Below, piece by piece: positions 25,344 through 34,309 of a stretch of 64,000 nucleotides of DNA. The DNA comes from Streptomyces triticisoli (lineage in GTDB: Bacteria > Actinomycetota > Actinomycetes > Streptomycetales > Streptomycetaceae): positions 1 through 64,000 of the forward strand of contig NZ_QFDQ01000055.1 of the NCBI RefSeq assembly GCF_003270085.1, given 5' to 3'. Made by a program: the position numbers and the translations under genes. Below the pieces are notes generated by a model. It was not told the DNA's origin and ran no database searches. It saw nothing but the letters and a program-made list of their open reading frames with translations. How positions within the stretch are numbered: position 1 is the stretch's first letter; each line of letters starts with the position of its first letter.

Positions 25344-26936
25344 ATGGGCATTCTCACTCTCTTGCGGAACGCGTTCGGCCGGTCACGCAGAGCGAGGACC
25401 GCCGAGGCGGAGGGTGCGGCGCAGGCCGCCGAAACGCACGGTGCGGCCGAGGCCACCCCGACGCCGTCCGAGCCGGCCCCGGAGCCGGCCGAGGCCACGA
25501 CCCCGTCCCCGAAGGTCCCCTCCCCGTCCCCCGAACCGACGCCGAAGCCCACGGCCTCCGTTCCGGAACCCCGCGACGAGCACGACCTCGTCTCAGCGTC
25601 CTTCGACAACGTGGCGGTGCCGAAGCCCACCCGCTCTGCGGACCGGCCGGCACCGGAGGGGTCGGCCGCCGAGGAGGTGCCGACGGAAACGCCGTCCGCC
25701 GCTGAGGAGACGGCGCCGGAGCCAACTCCGGAAGCGGAGCCGGCCCCCGAGCCGGAGCCCCGACCCGAGGCCGCGGCCGAGCCTGCGACGGAAACCGAAT
25801 CGGCAGCAGAAGCCGAACCGGCAGCGGAAACCGAACCGGCAGCAGAAACCAAGCCAGTAGCGGAAACCGAACCGGTAACAGAAACCGAACCGGCGACAGA
25901 AGAGGACAAGCCGGCGGAAGCAGAGCCCGAGCCCAAGCCGGAGACCGAGGCCGGAAACGTTCCGGAAGCGGCGACCGAGGCGGAGCCTGCGCAGCCGAAG
26001 CCCGAGCCCGTCCCGGCCGCGGAGACAGCCGCTCCGGAGCCGGCGGCCACGGCCGAACCCGCAGCCGCCGACGGCGAGGACACCCCACAGGGGCCACCCG
26101 CACCCGACCACGAAACCCGCACGGGTGGTGCGGGTGGGAACGACCCCGCCGAAGGCGAAGCCGAGGCGGCCGAACCGGCCCCGCTCCCGGAGGAGACCGC
26201 CGAGGCGGCCGAACCGGCCCCGCTCCCGGAGGAAACCGTCGAGGCGGCCGAACCCACCCCGCCGACCCCCTCCGCCACCCCCCTCACCCACGTGCAGTCC
26301 CGCGCCCCCGGCCTCACCACCGCCTACAAGGCCGCCGGAGCCGCCCTCAAGAAGCACGACCTCACCGGCACCCGGGCCAAGGTCTACCTCGTCCTGGACC
26401 GCTCCGCCTCCATGCGCCCGTACTACAAGGACGGCTCCGCCCAGGCGCTCGGCGAGCAGACCCTCGCCCTCGCCGCCCACCTCGACGCCGAGGCGTCGGT
26501 CCACGTCACGTTCTTCTCCACGGAAGTGGACGGCACCGGTGAGCTCACCCTCACCGAGCACGAGAACAAGATCGACGACCTGCACGGCTCCCTCGGCCGC
26601 ATGGGCCGTACGAGCTATCACGCGGCCGTGGAAGCCGTACTGGACCACCACACGAAGTCGGCGGACGACCCGGCCGCCCCCGCTCTGGTGATCTTCCAGA
26701 CGGACGGCGCCCCGGACGCCAAGACCCCGGCCACCCAGTCCCTCACCGAGGCGGCGAAGAAGCACCCCACCGTCTTCTTCTCCTTCGTCGCCTTCGGCGA
26801 GCACGACAACAAGGCCTTCGACTACCTCCGCAGACTGAAGACCGACACCGCGTCCTTCTTCCACGCGGGCCCGACCCCGCGCGAGCTCACGGACCAGGAG
26901 CTCTACGAGGGCGTCCTGGCGAACTGGCGTCCGTGA
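25344..26936 (+). CDS. VWA-domain protein with long Glu/Pro/Ala-rich arm
   Basis: 530 residues. A basic N-terminus (MGILTLLRNAFGRSRRAR) is followed by about 290 residues of acidic Glu/Pro/Ala low-complexity sequence, then a von Willebrand A domain (about 315-528) with MIDAS motif DRSAS (about 352), conserved Thr segment MGRTSYHAA and TDGAPD (about 452). The VWA part resembles TerF/TerY-type domains of tellurite/stress (Ter) proteins, but no other ter gene is in the window. The basic start may bind membrane or nucleic acid. The arm is built from DNA repeats annotated below. Confidence 0.88.
   Translation: MGILTLLRNAFGRSRRARTAEAEGAAQAAETHGAAEATPTPSEPAPEPAEATTPSPKVPSPSPEPTPKPTASVPEPRDEHDLVSASFDNVAVPKPTRSADRPAPEGSAAEEVPTETPSAAEETAPEPTPEAEPAPEPEPRPEAAAEPATETESAAEAEPAAETEPAAETKPVAETEPVTETEPATEEDKPAEAEPEPKPETEAGNVPEAATEAEPAQPKPEPVPAAETAAPEPAATAEPAAADGEDTPQGPPAPDHETRTGGAGGNDPAEGEAEAAEPAPLPEETAEAAEPAPLPEETVEAAEPTPPTPSATPLTHVQSRAPGLTTAYKAAGAALKKHDLTGTRAKVYLVLDRSASMRPYYKDGSAQALGEQTLALAAHLDAEASVHVTFFSTEVDGTGELTLTEHENKIDDLHGSLGRMGRTSYHAAVEAVLDHHTKSADDPAAPALVIFQTDGAPDAKTPATQSLTEAAKKHPTVFFSFVAFGEHDNKAFDYLRRLKTDTASFFHAGPTPRELTDQELYEGVLANWRP
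25795..25905 (+). repeat. Degenerate 18-bp coding repeat (ETEPAA-type hexapeptides)
   Basis: Six or so copies of a GAAACCGAACCGGCA-like unit encode (A/V)ETEP(A/V) hexapeptides in the VWA protein arm. This stretch uses more A than its surroundings (GAA, ACA, GTA codons), suggesting recent expansion. Confidence 0.75.
26160..26255 (+). repeat. 39-bp tandem coding repeat, about 2.4 copies
   Basis: Units 26160-26198 and 26199-26237 are almost identical, a third is truncated. Each encodes AEAAEPAPLPEET. In frame within the VWA protein arm, so copy changes would lengthen or shorten the arm by 13 residues. Confidence 0.88.
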
Positions 26937-26950
26937 TCCACACGCACCAG

Positions 26951-26993
26951 GGGCCGCCCCTTCCCGTCCAGTAAAACGGGAAGCGGGCGGCCC
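26951..26993. terminator. Strong hairpin terminator after the VWA gene
   Basis: Arms GGGCCGCCC and GGGCGGCCC enclose an inner pair TTCCCGT/ACGGGAA with a short AT-containing loop. Located 15 bp after the VWA stop and 90 bp before metG. Confidence 0.75.
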
Positions 26994-27082
26994 ACCCGTG
27001 TCGGCTACGATTTCAAGGTTCCGTAGACGACCCGAACCCGACGAGATCGTCACCCTCAGCAGCGACCTGGGAGCAGCCCGCG

Positions 27083-28798
<1,716 letters not shown>

Positions 28799-28814
28799 TC
28801 CTGGTTCCACCCCT

Positions 28815-28855
28815 CGGACGACCCCACGTTGCCGATACAGCCGTGGGGCCGTCCG
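28815..28855. terminator. Hairpin terminator after metG
   Basis: CGGACGACCCCACG (28815-28828) pairs with CGTGGGGCCGTCCG (28842-28855) except for one mismatch, loop of 13 nt. 17 bp after the metG stop. Confidence 0.72.
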
Positions 28856-28934
28856 CTTCCCGGCGGGTGTCGTGCTTCCACGGCCCGCGTCAAGGTTCAC
28901 CTGAAGGCGCCGCAGCACGACTGCCGGGCTGAAC

Positions 28935-28961
28935 GTTCACTCACTTCCCGAAAGAGTGAAC
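28935..28961. promoter_or_regulatory. Inverted repeat upstream of the Rpn-type gene
   Basis: GTTCACTC (28935-28942) and GAGTGAAC (28954-28961), perfect 8-bp arms with 11-nt spacing, about 50-75 bp before the ATG at 29012. Fits an operator for a dimeric repressor, or the edge of the accessory insertion. GTTCAC also resembles half a PHO-box unit, but there is no adjacent direct repeat. Confidence 0.4.
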
Positions 28962-29011
28962 ACTCTGGATCTCCCGGGCAGCCCGCTCCTTGGGCGACCT
29001 AGGTTGCACAC

Positions 29012-29953
29012 ATGGTCACATCGACACACGAGGCCGCACACCGGATCTTCCAGGAGCATCCGGAGGTCCTCGCCCCCGTCTTCAAGGCGCTGGGCCTGCC
29101 GCCGCCGGCGAAGGCGGACATCGCAGCGCTCTCACCTGACGCCACGGAGCTCCGTCCCATGGAGCGCCGTGTGGACACGGTGCTCAAGGTGGAGCCCTCC
29201 GAGGGGGACGGCTTCATGGTCGCCGTCGAGATGCAGACGAAGCGCGCCCCGGACAAGGGGGCCAACTGGGCCTATTACGTGGCGTACATGCGCGCGAAGT
29301 ACGACCTTCCCGTGCTGCTCGTCGCCGTCTGCAAGAACCGGTCCACGGCTTCCTGGGCCGCTGGACCCTTCGAGTGCCGCGTCGGTCCCTGGGCGACCCA
29401 GGTCACGCGTCCGTTCGTCCTCGGGCCGGACACGATTCCGGAGATCACGGACGAGTCGATGATCGTGCGGGAGCCCGCGCTGGCGACCATCGCGGCCATC
29501 GTGCACAGCGAGAGCAAGCACATCGCCGCCATACTGGACATGCTGGCCCGCGGCATGCGGTCCTTCGACAAACCGACGGCGAAGTACTGGTGCGAGTTCC
29601 TGGAAGTCGGCCTGGAGGACACTCCGGCCAGAGAGACATGGAGAGGACTGCAGAAGATGGTCGCCACTTACTTCCCCGGCCGGGGAACCCTCTTCGAGGA
29701 GACGTACCTGAAGGGCAAGGCGGAAGGCAAGGCGGAAGGCGAGGCAGCAGGCAAGGTCAAGGGCAAGGCCGAGGACATCCTGCGCGTACTGGAAGTTCGA
29801 GAACTCGCGATCTCCGACAACGTCCGCGAACGCGTCACCGCCTGCACCGACCTCGACACACTCACCGCCTGGTTCGACCGTTCCCTGACGGCCGCCAAGG
29901 CCGAGGACATGTTCAAGGAGGACCCGGAGTCCGCCACGGACACTCCCGCATGA
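29012..29953 (+). CDS. Rpn-family PD-(D/E)XK nuclease (recombination-promoting nuclease/transposase-like)
   Basis: 313 residues. The N-terminal PD-(D/E)XK-like core has D55, then E73-x-Q75 (VAVEMQTK), the E-x-Q form used by Rpn/YhgA-like proteins, plus the YYVAYMRAKYDLPVLLVAV segment that Streptomyces members share. Residues 215-313 form the variable tail: a Lys/Gly/Ala/Glu repeat (KGKAEGKAEG) and a helical domain ending AEDMF. E. coli Rpn proteins are Mg-dependent DNases that raise RecA-independent recombination and act against phage. The tail is repeated almost identically at 36.1 kb. A possible internal start lies at 29657. It is first in an ATGA-coupled pair. Confidence 0.85.
   Translation: MVTSTHEAAHRIFQEHPEVLAPVFKALGLPPPAKADIAALSPDATELRPMERRVDTVLKVEPSEGDGFMVAVEMQTKRAPDKGANWAYYVAYMRAKYDLPVLLVAVCKNRSTASWAAGPFECRVGPWATQVTRPFVLGPDTIPEITDESMIVREPALATIAAIVHSESKHIAAILDMLARGMRSFDKPTAKYWCEFLEVGLEDTPARETWRGLQKMVATYFPGRGTLFEETYLKGKAEGKAEGEAAGKVKGKAEDILRVLEVRELAISDNVRERVTACTDLDTLTAWFDRSLTAAKAEDMFKEDPESATDTPA
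29566..29929 (+). repeat. Duplicated segment, copy A (Rpn C-terminal module)
   Basis: Matches 36096-36471 at all but two positions over 364 bp (by my reading A to G in GACAAACCG and A to T in GTTCGAGAA), except for one missing 12-bp KAEG-coding unit. Homology stops sharply at both ends. Confidence 0.95.
29657..29953 (+). CDS. Candidate intragenic small protein (C-terminal 98 aa of the Rpn protein)
   Basis: ATG 29657 is in frame with the Rpn gene (Met216) and is preceded by GGAGAGGA 9 nt upstream, a good ribosome site inside the gene. The product would be only the repeat plus the helical tail. In E. coli, rpn genes encode such internally started small proteins that block the full-length nuclease. 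Whether this start is used here is unknown. The same ATG and ribosome site are kept in the copy at 36.1 kb. Confidence 0.35.
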   Translation: MVATYFPGRGTLFEETYLKGKAEGKAEGEAAGKVKGKAEDILRVLEVRELAISDNVRERVTACTDLDTLTAWFDRSLTAAKAEDMFKEDPESATDTPA

Positions 29954-30231
29954 AAGGACACGCCCTGGCCGGCCATGCCCGCCCGGATCTGCGGGAGATC
30001 GTGGAGAGTCAGGAAGCGGTCGCAGCACTTGTCAGGGCCATCCGACTGGACGCCAGGAAAGCGCTCGCAGATCACAGCGCACACCTCGACCGGGCCCGGC
30101 AAGCCTCTCCATGCCATGTCCGTTGTGACGTCGGGTCCATCTCAAGGCGCCCGGAGTGGGCCCTGCGTCGCACTCGTCGGGATCATGGGTACCCAAGGGC
30201 TTGGCAGAGGGAGAGCAGGATGGTCGGGTGA
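29950..30231 (+). CDS. Short ORF coupled to the Rpn gene, probably truncated paralogue of 36538-36933
   Basis: 93 residues from ATG 29950, whose ATGA overlaps the Rpn stop. Residues about 13-52 (LREIVESQEAVAALVRAIRL and ADHSAHLDRA) align with residues 5-40 of the protein at 36538 (MREKVSGRAGVTAFCMAIGV, ADHKAHLNEI). After that the two differ and this frame turns Arg-rich without domain character, so the gene is probably broken downstream. Both copies follow an Rpn C-terminal module. Confidence 0.5.
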   Translation: MKGHALAGHARPDLREIVESQEAVAALVRAIRLDARKALADHSAHLDRARQASPCHVRCDVGSISRRPEWALRRTRRDHGYPRAWQRESRMVG

Positions 30232-30358
30232 ACGGTCGCGCCCTTCGCTGTTCACCCGACCCCCTGTCCAAGATCCGGGCACGCATCACACCTGCCCCGG
30301 CCGGCGCGGATTGATATCAGCTTGGTGCTGATACATAAGCCTGACTGCGGGAGGTCTC

Positions 30359-30577
30359 ATGTCCAGGACTCTGGCCGACATCGACGACGACAAGCCGGCC
30401 TTCGCTCAGCGGCAGCTCGGCACCAGGACCGAACGGGAGACCATCGACCGCGCGCTGACCACAGCGTCCGCGATCAGCGCCGACGACCGGGCACGTGCCC
30501 TGCGCCGGCTTCAGGAGAACGCCGACGCGTTCCTGGACTTCGATGTCCTTGAGGACAGGGAACGGGCGGGCCTGTGA
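30359..30577 (+). CDS. VapB-like antitoxin
   Basis: 72 residues. N-terminal residues and the ERETIDRALTTA segment fit a ribbon-helix-helix-type antitoxin; the C-terminus (ENADAFLDFDVLEDRERAGL) would wrap the toxin. The stop overlaps the GTG of the PIN-domain toxin gene (GTGA). TGCGGGAGG lies just before the ATG. It remains intact although its partner is broken. Confidence 0.75.
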   Translation: MSRTLADIDDDKPAFAQRQLGTRTERETIDRALTTASAISADDRARALRRLQENADAFLDFDVLEDRERAGL

Positions 30578-30966
30578 CCTACCTGGCCGACACCTCCGCC
30601 GTGTGGCGGCTGCCGCGCGGGAAGCTCGGCTCACCGTGGCCCAGTCACGTGGCATGAGGACTGGTCGCCATCTACCCACCCGTCGAGGCCGAACTGATGC
30701 CCGGCCTGCGCTCCGACCGGGACTACGAGCCCTTCTTCACCATGCTCGGCCAGACCTTCGGCTGGGTGCCGGCACTCGACGATCCCTGGCCGAAGGTCGT
30801 GGAGGTGCAGCGGGACCTGGCGAAGATCGGCCACCATCGCGACCCTTCCCCCATGGACATCCTGATCGCTCTCACCGCCGAGCAACACCACTTGACCGTT
30901 CTCCATGTCGACGACGACTTCGCGGCCATCGCCAAGGTGAGACCAGACATCCCCACGGTCCGGGGG
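30574..30966 (+). pseudogene. VapC-like PIN-domain toxin, interrupted by a TGA
   Basis: GTG 30574 starts MTYLADTSAVWRLPRGKLGS, a PIN-domain start with the first acidic residue (ADTS). After 27 codons a TGA (30655-30657) interrupts, and the same frame continues as a textbook Vap[59 protein letters not shown] single CGA-to-TGA change would explain it. The frame then runs on to 31200, past the usual end of VapC, into DNA antisense to the DUF397 gene. So the 3' end also seems altered. Toxin presumably inactive. Confidence 0.85.
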
Positions 30967-31046
30967 AAGCACGAAGCAACTGACCCAAGACACCACAGCA
31001 CCCCGCACCCGGTGACAACCAGGAGCGGGGCACGTGCCGCTGAGGG

Positions 31047-31256
31047 TCAGCTTTCCGAGGCGTACATCACGAAGTGGGCCCAAGCGCCGGGCCCGAGCGC
31101 GAGCCGAGGGCCCTCGATGTTCTTGGAGTCACGGACGTGGATGGTGCAGGGCGCTGTCGCGATCTCGACGCAGGAGTTGCCATCAGGGCCGTCGCTGTAA
31201 CTGCTCTTGAACCAGACCAGCTCGGAGGCGTCCCCGGCAGAGGCCTTGCGGATCAT
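31047..31256 (-). CDS. DUF397-domain protein
   Basis: 69 residues with the DUF397 pattern [19 protein letters not shown], later IHVRDSK and the FV motif near the end. Its ATG overlaps the stop of the XRE gene (ATGA, 31253-31256). XRE-DUF397 pairs occur in many copies per Streptomyces genome; characterised examples (such as Scr1/Scr2) behave like regulator-antagonist or toxin-antitoxin-like pairs. Confidence 0.93.
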   Translation of the reverse strand: MIRKASAGDASELVWFKSSYSDGPDGNSCVEIATAPCTIHVRDSKNIEGPRLALGPGAWAHFVMYASES

Positions 31257-32128
31257 GTTTCTCCCAGCACTCGCTCGATGAAGGCCAGCGACTCCCGCGG
31301 CGTGAGAGCCTGCGCACGGATGGTCCCATACCGCAGCTCAAGGATCCGCAACTGCTTCGGATCCGAAGTCGGCCGGCCATTGAACGCACCGTCGGAACGA
31401 CCCGCCGCCGTGCCGTCGGCGAACTTCAACACCTCGATCCTGCCGTCCAGCCCAGGGTGGGCCCCTGCGCTCGTCGGCATCACTTGAAGCGTGACGTTGC
31501 GCAACCGCCCCGCCTCCAGCATGTGTTCGAGCTGCTGACGCCACCCCATTGTGCCCCCAACCCGTCGGCGTAGCGTCGCCTCTTCCAGGACGAAGCTGAG
31601 AGCCGGAGCAGGTGACCGCTCGAAGATCGACTTTCGGGCCATCCGAGCCTCGACCAAGCGCTCCACTTCCTCTTCCGAGTACGGCGGTTGCCAGGCCTCG
31701 AACAAGGCTCGCGCATGCTCCGGTGTCTGCAACAGGCCGTGGATGCTGAGCCCGACGTACACCCCGATCTCAACCGCTTTGGCCTCAAGATCAGCCAGCG
31801 CCCGCACGCTCTTCGGGTACCGGACCTTCCTCACGTCCTCCCAGGTCGCCGAGATGAGCCCACCCGCGCGCAGCACCTCGTCGGCCTTGTCCAGGTACTC
31901 CTCCCGCGGGATCCTCTTCCCGCCCTCGATCTTGTAGACCAGGTCCTCCCCGTACCCCATCGCCGCCCCGAACTCGGCGGCCCGCATCCCCACCGCCTCC
32001 CGCCGCAGCTTCAACTGCCGCCCCACGGTGGCAATCACCGCGACTCCCCACTCGTCATCCGGGTCCACCTCCCACCCCGGCTCGTCCGCCTCGCCCCCGA
32101 GCCGTACCGCCCCGCCGTCCACCGACAT
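31253..32128 (-). CDS. XRE-family regulator with DUF5753 domain
   Basis: 291 residues from ATG 32128 with GGGAGGGG upstream. The helix-turn-helix is at about 32-92 (VGRQLKLRREAVGMRAAEFG; YKIEGGKRIPREEYLDKADE). The DUF5753 domain is at about 110-285 (YVGLSIHGLLQTPEHARALF; ending LTPRESLAFIERV). Cotranscribed with the DUF397 gene by a 4-nt overlap, and divergent from an ATPase-domain gene. This trio is common in Streptomyces. Confidence 0.95.
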   Translation of the reverse strand: MSVDGGAVRLGGEADEPGWEVDPDDEWGVAVIATVGRQLKLRREAVGMRAAEFGAAMGYGEDLVYKIEGGKRIPREEYLDKADEVLRAGGLISATWEDVRKVRYPKSVRALADLEAKAVEIGVYVGLSIHGLLQTPEHARALFEAWQPPYSEEEVERLVEARMARKSIFERSPAPALSFVLEEATLRRRVGGTMGWRQQLEHMLEAGRLRNVTLQVMPTSAGAHPGLDGRIEVLKFADGTAAGRSDGAFNGRPTSDPKQLRILELRYGTIRAQALTPRESLAFIERVLGET

Positions 32129-32283
32129 GCCGCACCCCTCCCTAGTCCCGCGCCGCACCGCGACGCCCTACCCCTACCAACGGTGCCGACGGCCCGGACA
32201 GCACCGGACAAGCAGCCGACAGTCACCGCACGCAACCGTTCAGTCACTCCTCACGGTAGGTGTGCTCGGCCACTCTGAGTGAC

Positions 32284-32748
32284 GTGAATCAGGAAATCGC
32301 CGACCTCACGGCCGAGCAGAGCGTCCAGTTCCCCAACTTCAGCGTGCTGCTGTCGTCCACACGGCGCGGGGCCCGTCTCGCGCGTCTGCTCGCCCAGGCG
32401 CAGCTGCGCCGCTGGGGGCTGCCCACGGAGCCCGCGAACCTTCTCGTGGCCGAGCTGGCGGCCAACGCCATCACGCACGGCCGCGTTCCCGGACGCGACT
32501 TCCGGCTGACGCTCCACCTGATCGGCGACACGCTGCGCATCGAGGTCACCGACACCCGCGGTGACCGGCTCCCCGCACCCCAGCAGCCCGCCTCGGACGC
32601 CGAGTCGGGGCGCGGCCTGCTCCTCGTGGCCGCGCTCGCCGACCGCTGGGGCGTGGCCGATCGGCCCCCGGCCGGGAGTAGCAATCCCGATCGAGGGCCT
32701 GACCACCGAGGAAGAACGGACCTTCCTGATGGATACCCACGACCCTAG
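32284..32748 (+). CDS. RsbW/SpoIIAB-like ATP-binding protein (HATPase_c_2)
   Basis: 154 residues from GTG 32284. Histidine-kinase-type ATPase fold: VAELAANAITHGRVPG carries the N box, LRIEVTDTRGDR the G1 box, and ESGRGLLLVAALADRWGV the G2 box. Such stand-alone domains act as anti-sigma-factor-like kinases or partners of XRE regulators. The last 30 residues (from DRPPAGSS) depart from what I expect for the family, and the coding sequence overlaps the next gene by 20 nt, so the 3' end may have been changed by a small frameshift. Confidence 0.88.
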   Translation: MNQEIADLTAEQSVQFPNFSVLLSSTRRGARLARLLAQAQLRRWGLPTEPANLLVAELAANAITHGRVPGRDFRLTLHLIGDTLRIEVTDTRGDRLPAPQQPASDAESGRGLLLVAALADRWGVADRPPAGSSNPDRGPDHRGRTDLPDGYPRP

Positions 32749-33664
32749 CGTGCCCCCGCACTCCCAGTCAGCCGTTGCCGCCGACGAACCCCACTCCCGG
32801 GCGAATCCACGCACCTCTGCCCGCCCGCGTGCCTACGGCGTCACGCACGAGAACACCCGCCACACCACCCGCTTCACGGTGATCGGCAACCACCTCGCCC
32901 AGTACCCCGAGTTGTCGGGGCTCGCCATCGGGCTGGCGGTGCACATCCAGTCCCTTCCCACCGGTGCCCCCGTCGACATCAAGACCCTCGCCAACCGCTT
33001 CCCGGAGGGCCCGACCCGGATCGCCGCCGCCCTGCGCGAGCTGGAGACCCACGGCTACCTGCGCCGCACCCGGGAGCGCACCGAGACCGGCCGCATCGTC
33101 ACGCGCACCGTCTCCTGCAACCAGCCGGGCCGTCACCGCGACGCGCCCGAAGCGGAACCGCCGAGGCCCCCGACCCGCCGCGCGGCCACCGCCCCGCAGC
33201 AGAAACCCGAACGCCGCCGGGCCCTGCCCGCCGTACCGAAGCCCGTGTACAGCTCCCCCGCCCTCCTCCAAACAGCCACCGAGGTCCTCGCCGGCCTGCG
33301 CCGCACGGACCCCCGCCTACTCCTCTCCGCCACCGACGCCGAGCACCTCGCGCCCGGCGTCGCCGCCTGGCTGGAACGGGACCTCACCCCCACCGCCGTA
33401 CGCCACGCCCTGACCAGCGACCTGCCGGCGGAGCCCCTGCGCCGCCCTGCCGCCCTCCTGGCCCACCGCCTCACCGCCCAGCTCCCGCCCCTGCCACCGT
33501 TCCGCGCCCCCGAGCCGCCCCCGCCCGTCCGGCACCCACTCCGCAACTGCGACACCTGCGACCGCGGCTACCGGGGCCCCGACCCACACAACTGCCAGGG
33601 GTGCGCGTCAACGAAGCAATTGTCCGGAACCGTCAGCGCCCCCGAAGCCGCCCCGGCAGGATGA
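32729..33664 (+). CDS. HTH-domain protein of the XRE/DUF397/ATPase cassette
   Basis: 311 residues from ATG 32729, overlapping the ATPase gene by 20 nt. A winged-helix-like domain at about 40-130 (RFTVIGNHLAQYPELSGLAI; PTRIAAALRELETHGYLRRT) with the usual replication/transcription-regulator pattern, a Pro/Arg-rich linker, a helical domain (about 170-265) and a C-terminal CDTC...CQGC motif that could bind zinc. Streptomyces often have this helix-turn-helix protein beside XRE/DUF397 sets; the function is unknown. Confidence 0.82.
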   Translation: MDTHDPSVPPHSQSAVAADEPHSRANPRTSARPRAYGVTHENTRHTTRFTVIGNHLAQYPELSGLAIGLAVHIQSLPTGAPVDIKTLANRFPEGPTRIAAALRELETHGYLRRTRERTETGRIVTRTVSCNQPGRHRDAPEAEPPRPPTRRAATAPQQKPERRRALPAVPKPVYSSPALLQTATEVLAGLRRTDPRLLLSATDAEHLAPGVAAWLERDLTPTAVRHALTSDLPAEPLRRPAALLAHRLTAQLPPLPPFRAPEPPPPVRHPLRNCDTCDRGYRGPDPHNCQGCASTKQLSGTVSAPEAAPAG

Positions 33665-33724
33665 CTCGTACCGCCCTGCCCCGACCACTGTGACGATGTT
33701 CTCCGACACTCAACAGGACCTCAC

Positions 33725-34309
33725 GTGCTGCCCACCTTCGCCGCCAACGGATTCCTCCCCCTGGGCTGGTACTCCGTCTCCCTCGACGAGGCGAAGTCCA
33801 TGCTGGTCAGCGCCCCGGAGTTTCAGGACTGCACGACGCGCACGGCTCTGTGGGACGGCTTACTCGACTATGTCGACCGTTTCCTCACGCTCGAGGACGC
33901 GTACGCGGACGTCCTTGCCGGCCTCCGGCTCATTCACCGGATGTGGCTCGGTGGCAGCTTCGTCAGTACGAAACCCGACCCCAGGAACATCGACGCGACG
34001 CTTCTGATCGACACCCGGGCCGAGCGTGCGGTGCGCGGCAAACCCGGCTCCAAATGGCTGACCACCGCTTTCCAGAGCCGGGACAGAATGAGGGAGAAGT
34101 TCGGCGTCTCTCCCCTCCGCATCGGGTACCAGCCGGTTGCCCGTATCTTCGAGCCGGAGCGCTTCACACCTGAAGAGCGGACATACTTCACGCAACGGGG
34201 TGTGTGGGACGACTGGTGGCAGCGCTGCAGGCTGCCCGGCCAGGCCGACCGCTCGCCCTCCGAACAGAGTGCCGCCCCGGCGCGCGGATATCTGGAGGTG
34301 CGACTGTGA
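33725..34309 (+). CDS. DUF6932-like nucleotidyltransferase-fold protein
   Basis: 194 residues from GTG 33725. LPLGWYSVSLDEAKSML and GGSFVSTKPDPRNIDATLLI (76-95) fit the DUF6932/MNT-like pattern: start with 'FLP-G', then a Gly-Ser (77-78) followed about 11 residues later by D-h-D. Here the first position of that pair reads N88 and the second D90, so activity may be altered. A TTA codon (33860-33862, Leu46) makes it a possible bldA target. The stop overlaps the GTG of the next gene (GTGA), so the two form a coupled module. Minimal nucleotidyltransferases serve in toxin-antitoxin and defence systems. Confidence 0.65.
   Translation: MLPTFAANGFLPLGWYSVSLDEAKSMLVSAPEFQDCTTRTALWDGLLDYVDRFLTLEDAYADVLAGLRLIHRMWLGGSFVSTKPDPRNIDATLLIDTRAERAVRGKPGSKWLTTAFQSRDRMREKFGVSPLRIGYQPVARIFEPERFTPEERTYFTQRGVWDDWWQRCRLPGQADRSPSEQSAAPARGYLEVRL

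Noticed and set aside
27000..27082. T-box or SAM riboswitch before metG
   Set aside because: Only 90 bp lie between the upstream hairpin and the start, with no T-box or SAM-box core motif visible.
28935..28961. PHO box before the Rpn gene (GTTCACTC)
   Set aside because: The second element is inverted, not a direct 11-bp repeat, so it does not fit the PhoP pattern.
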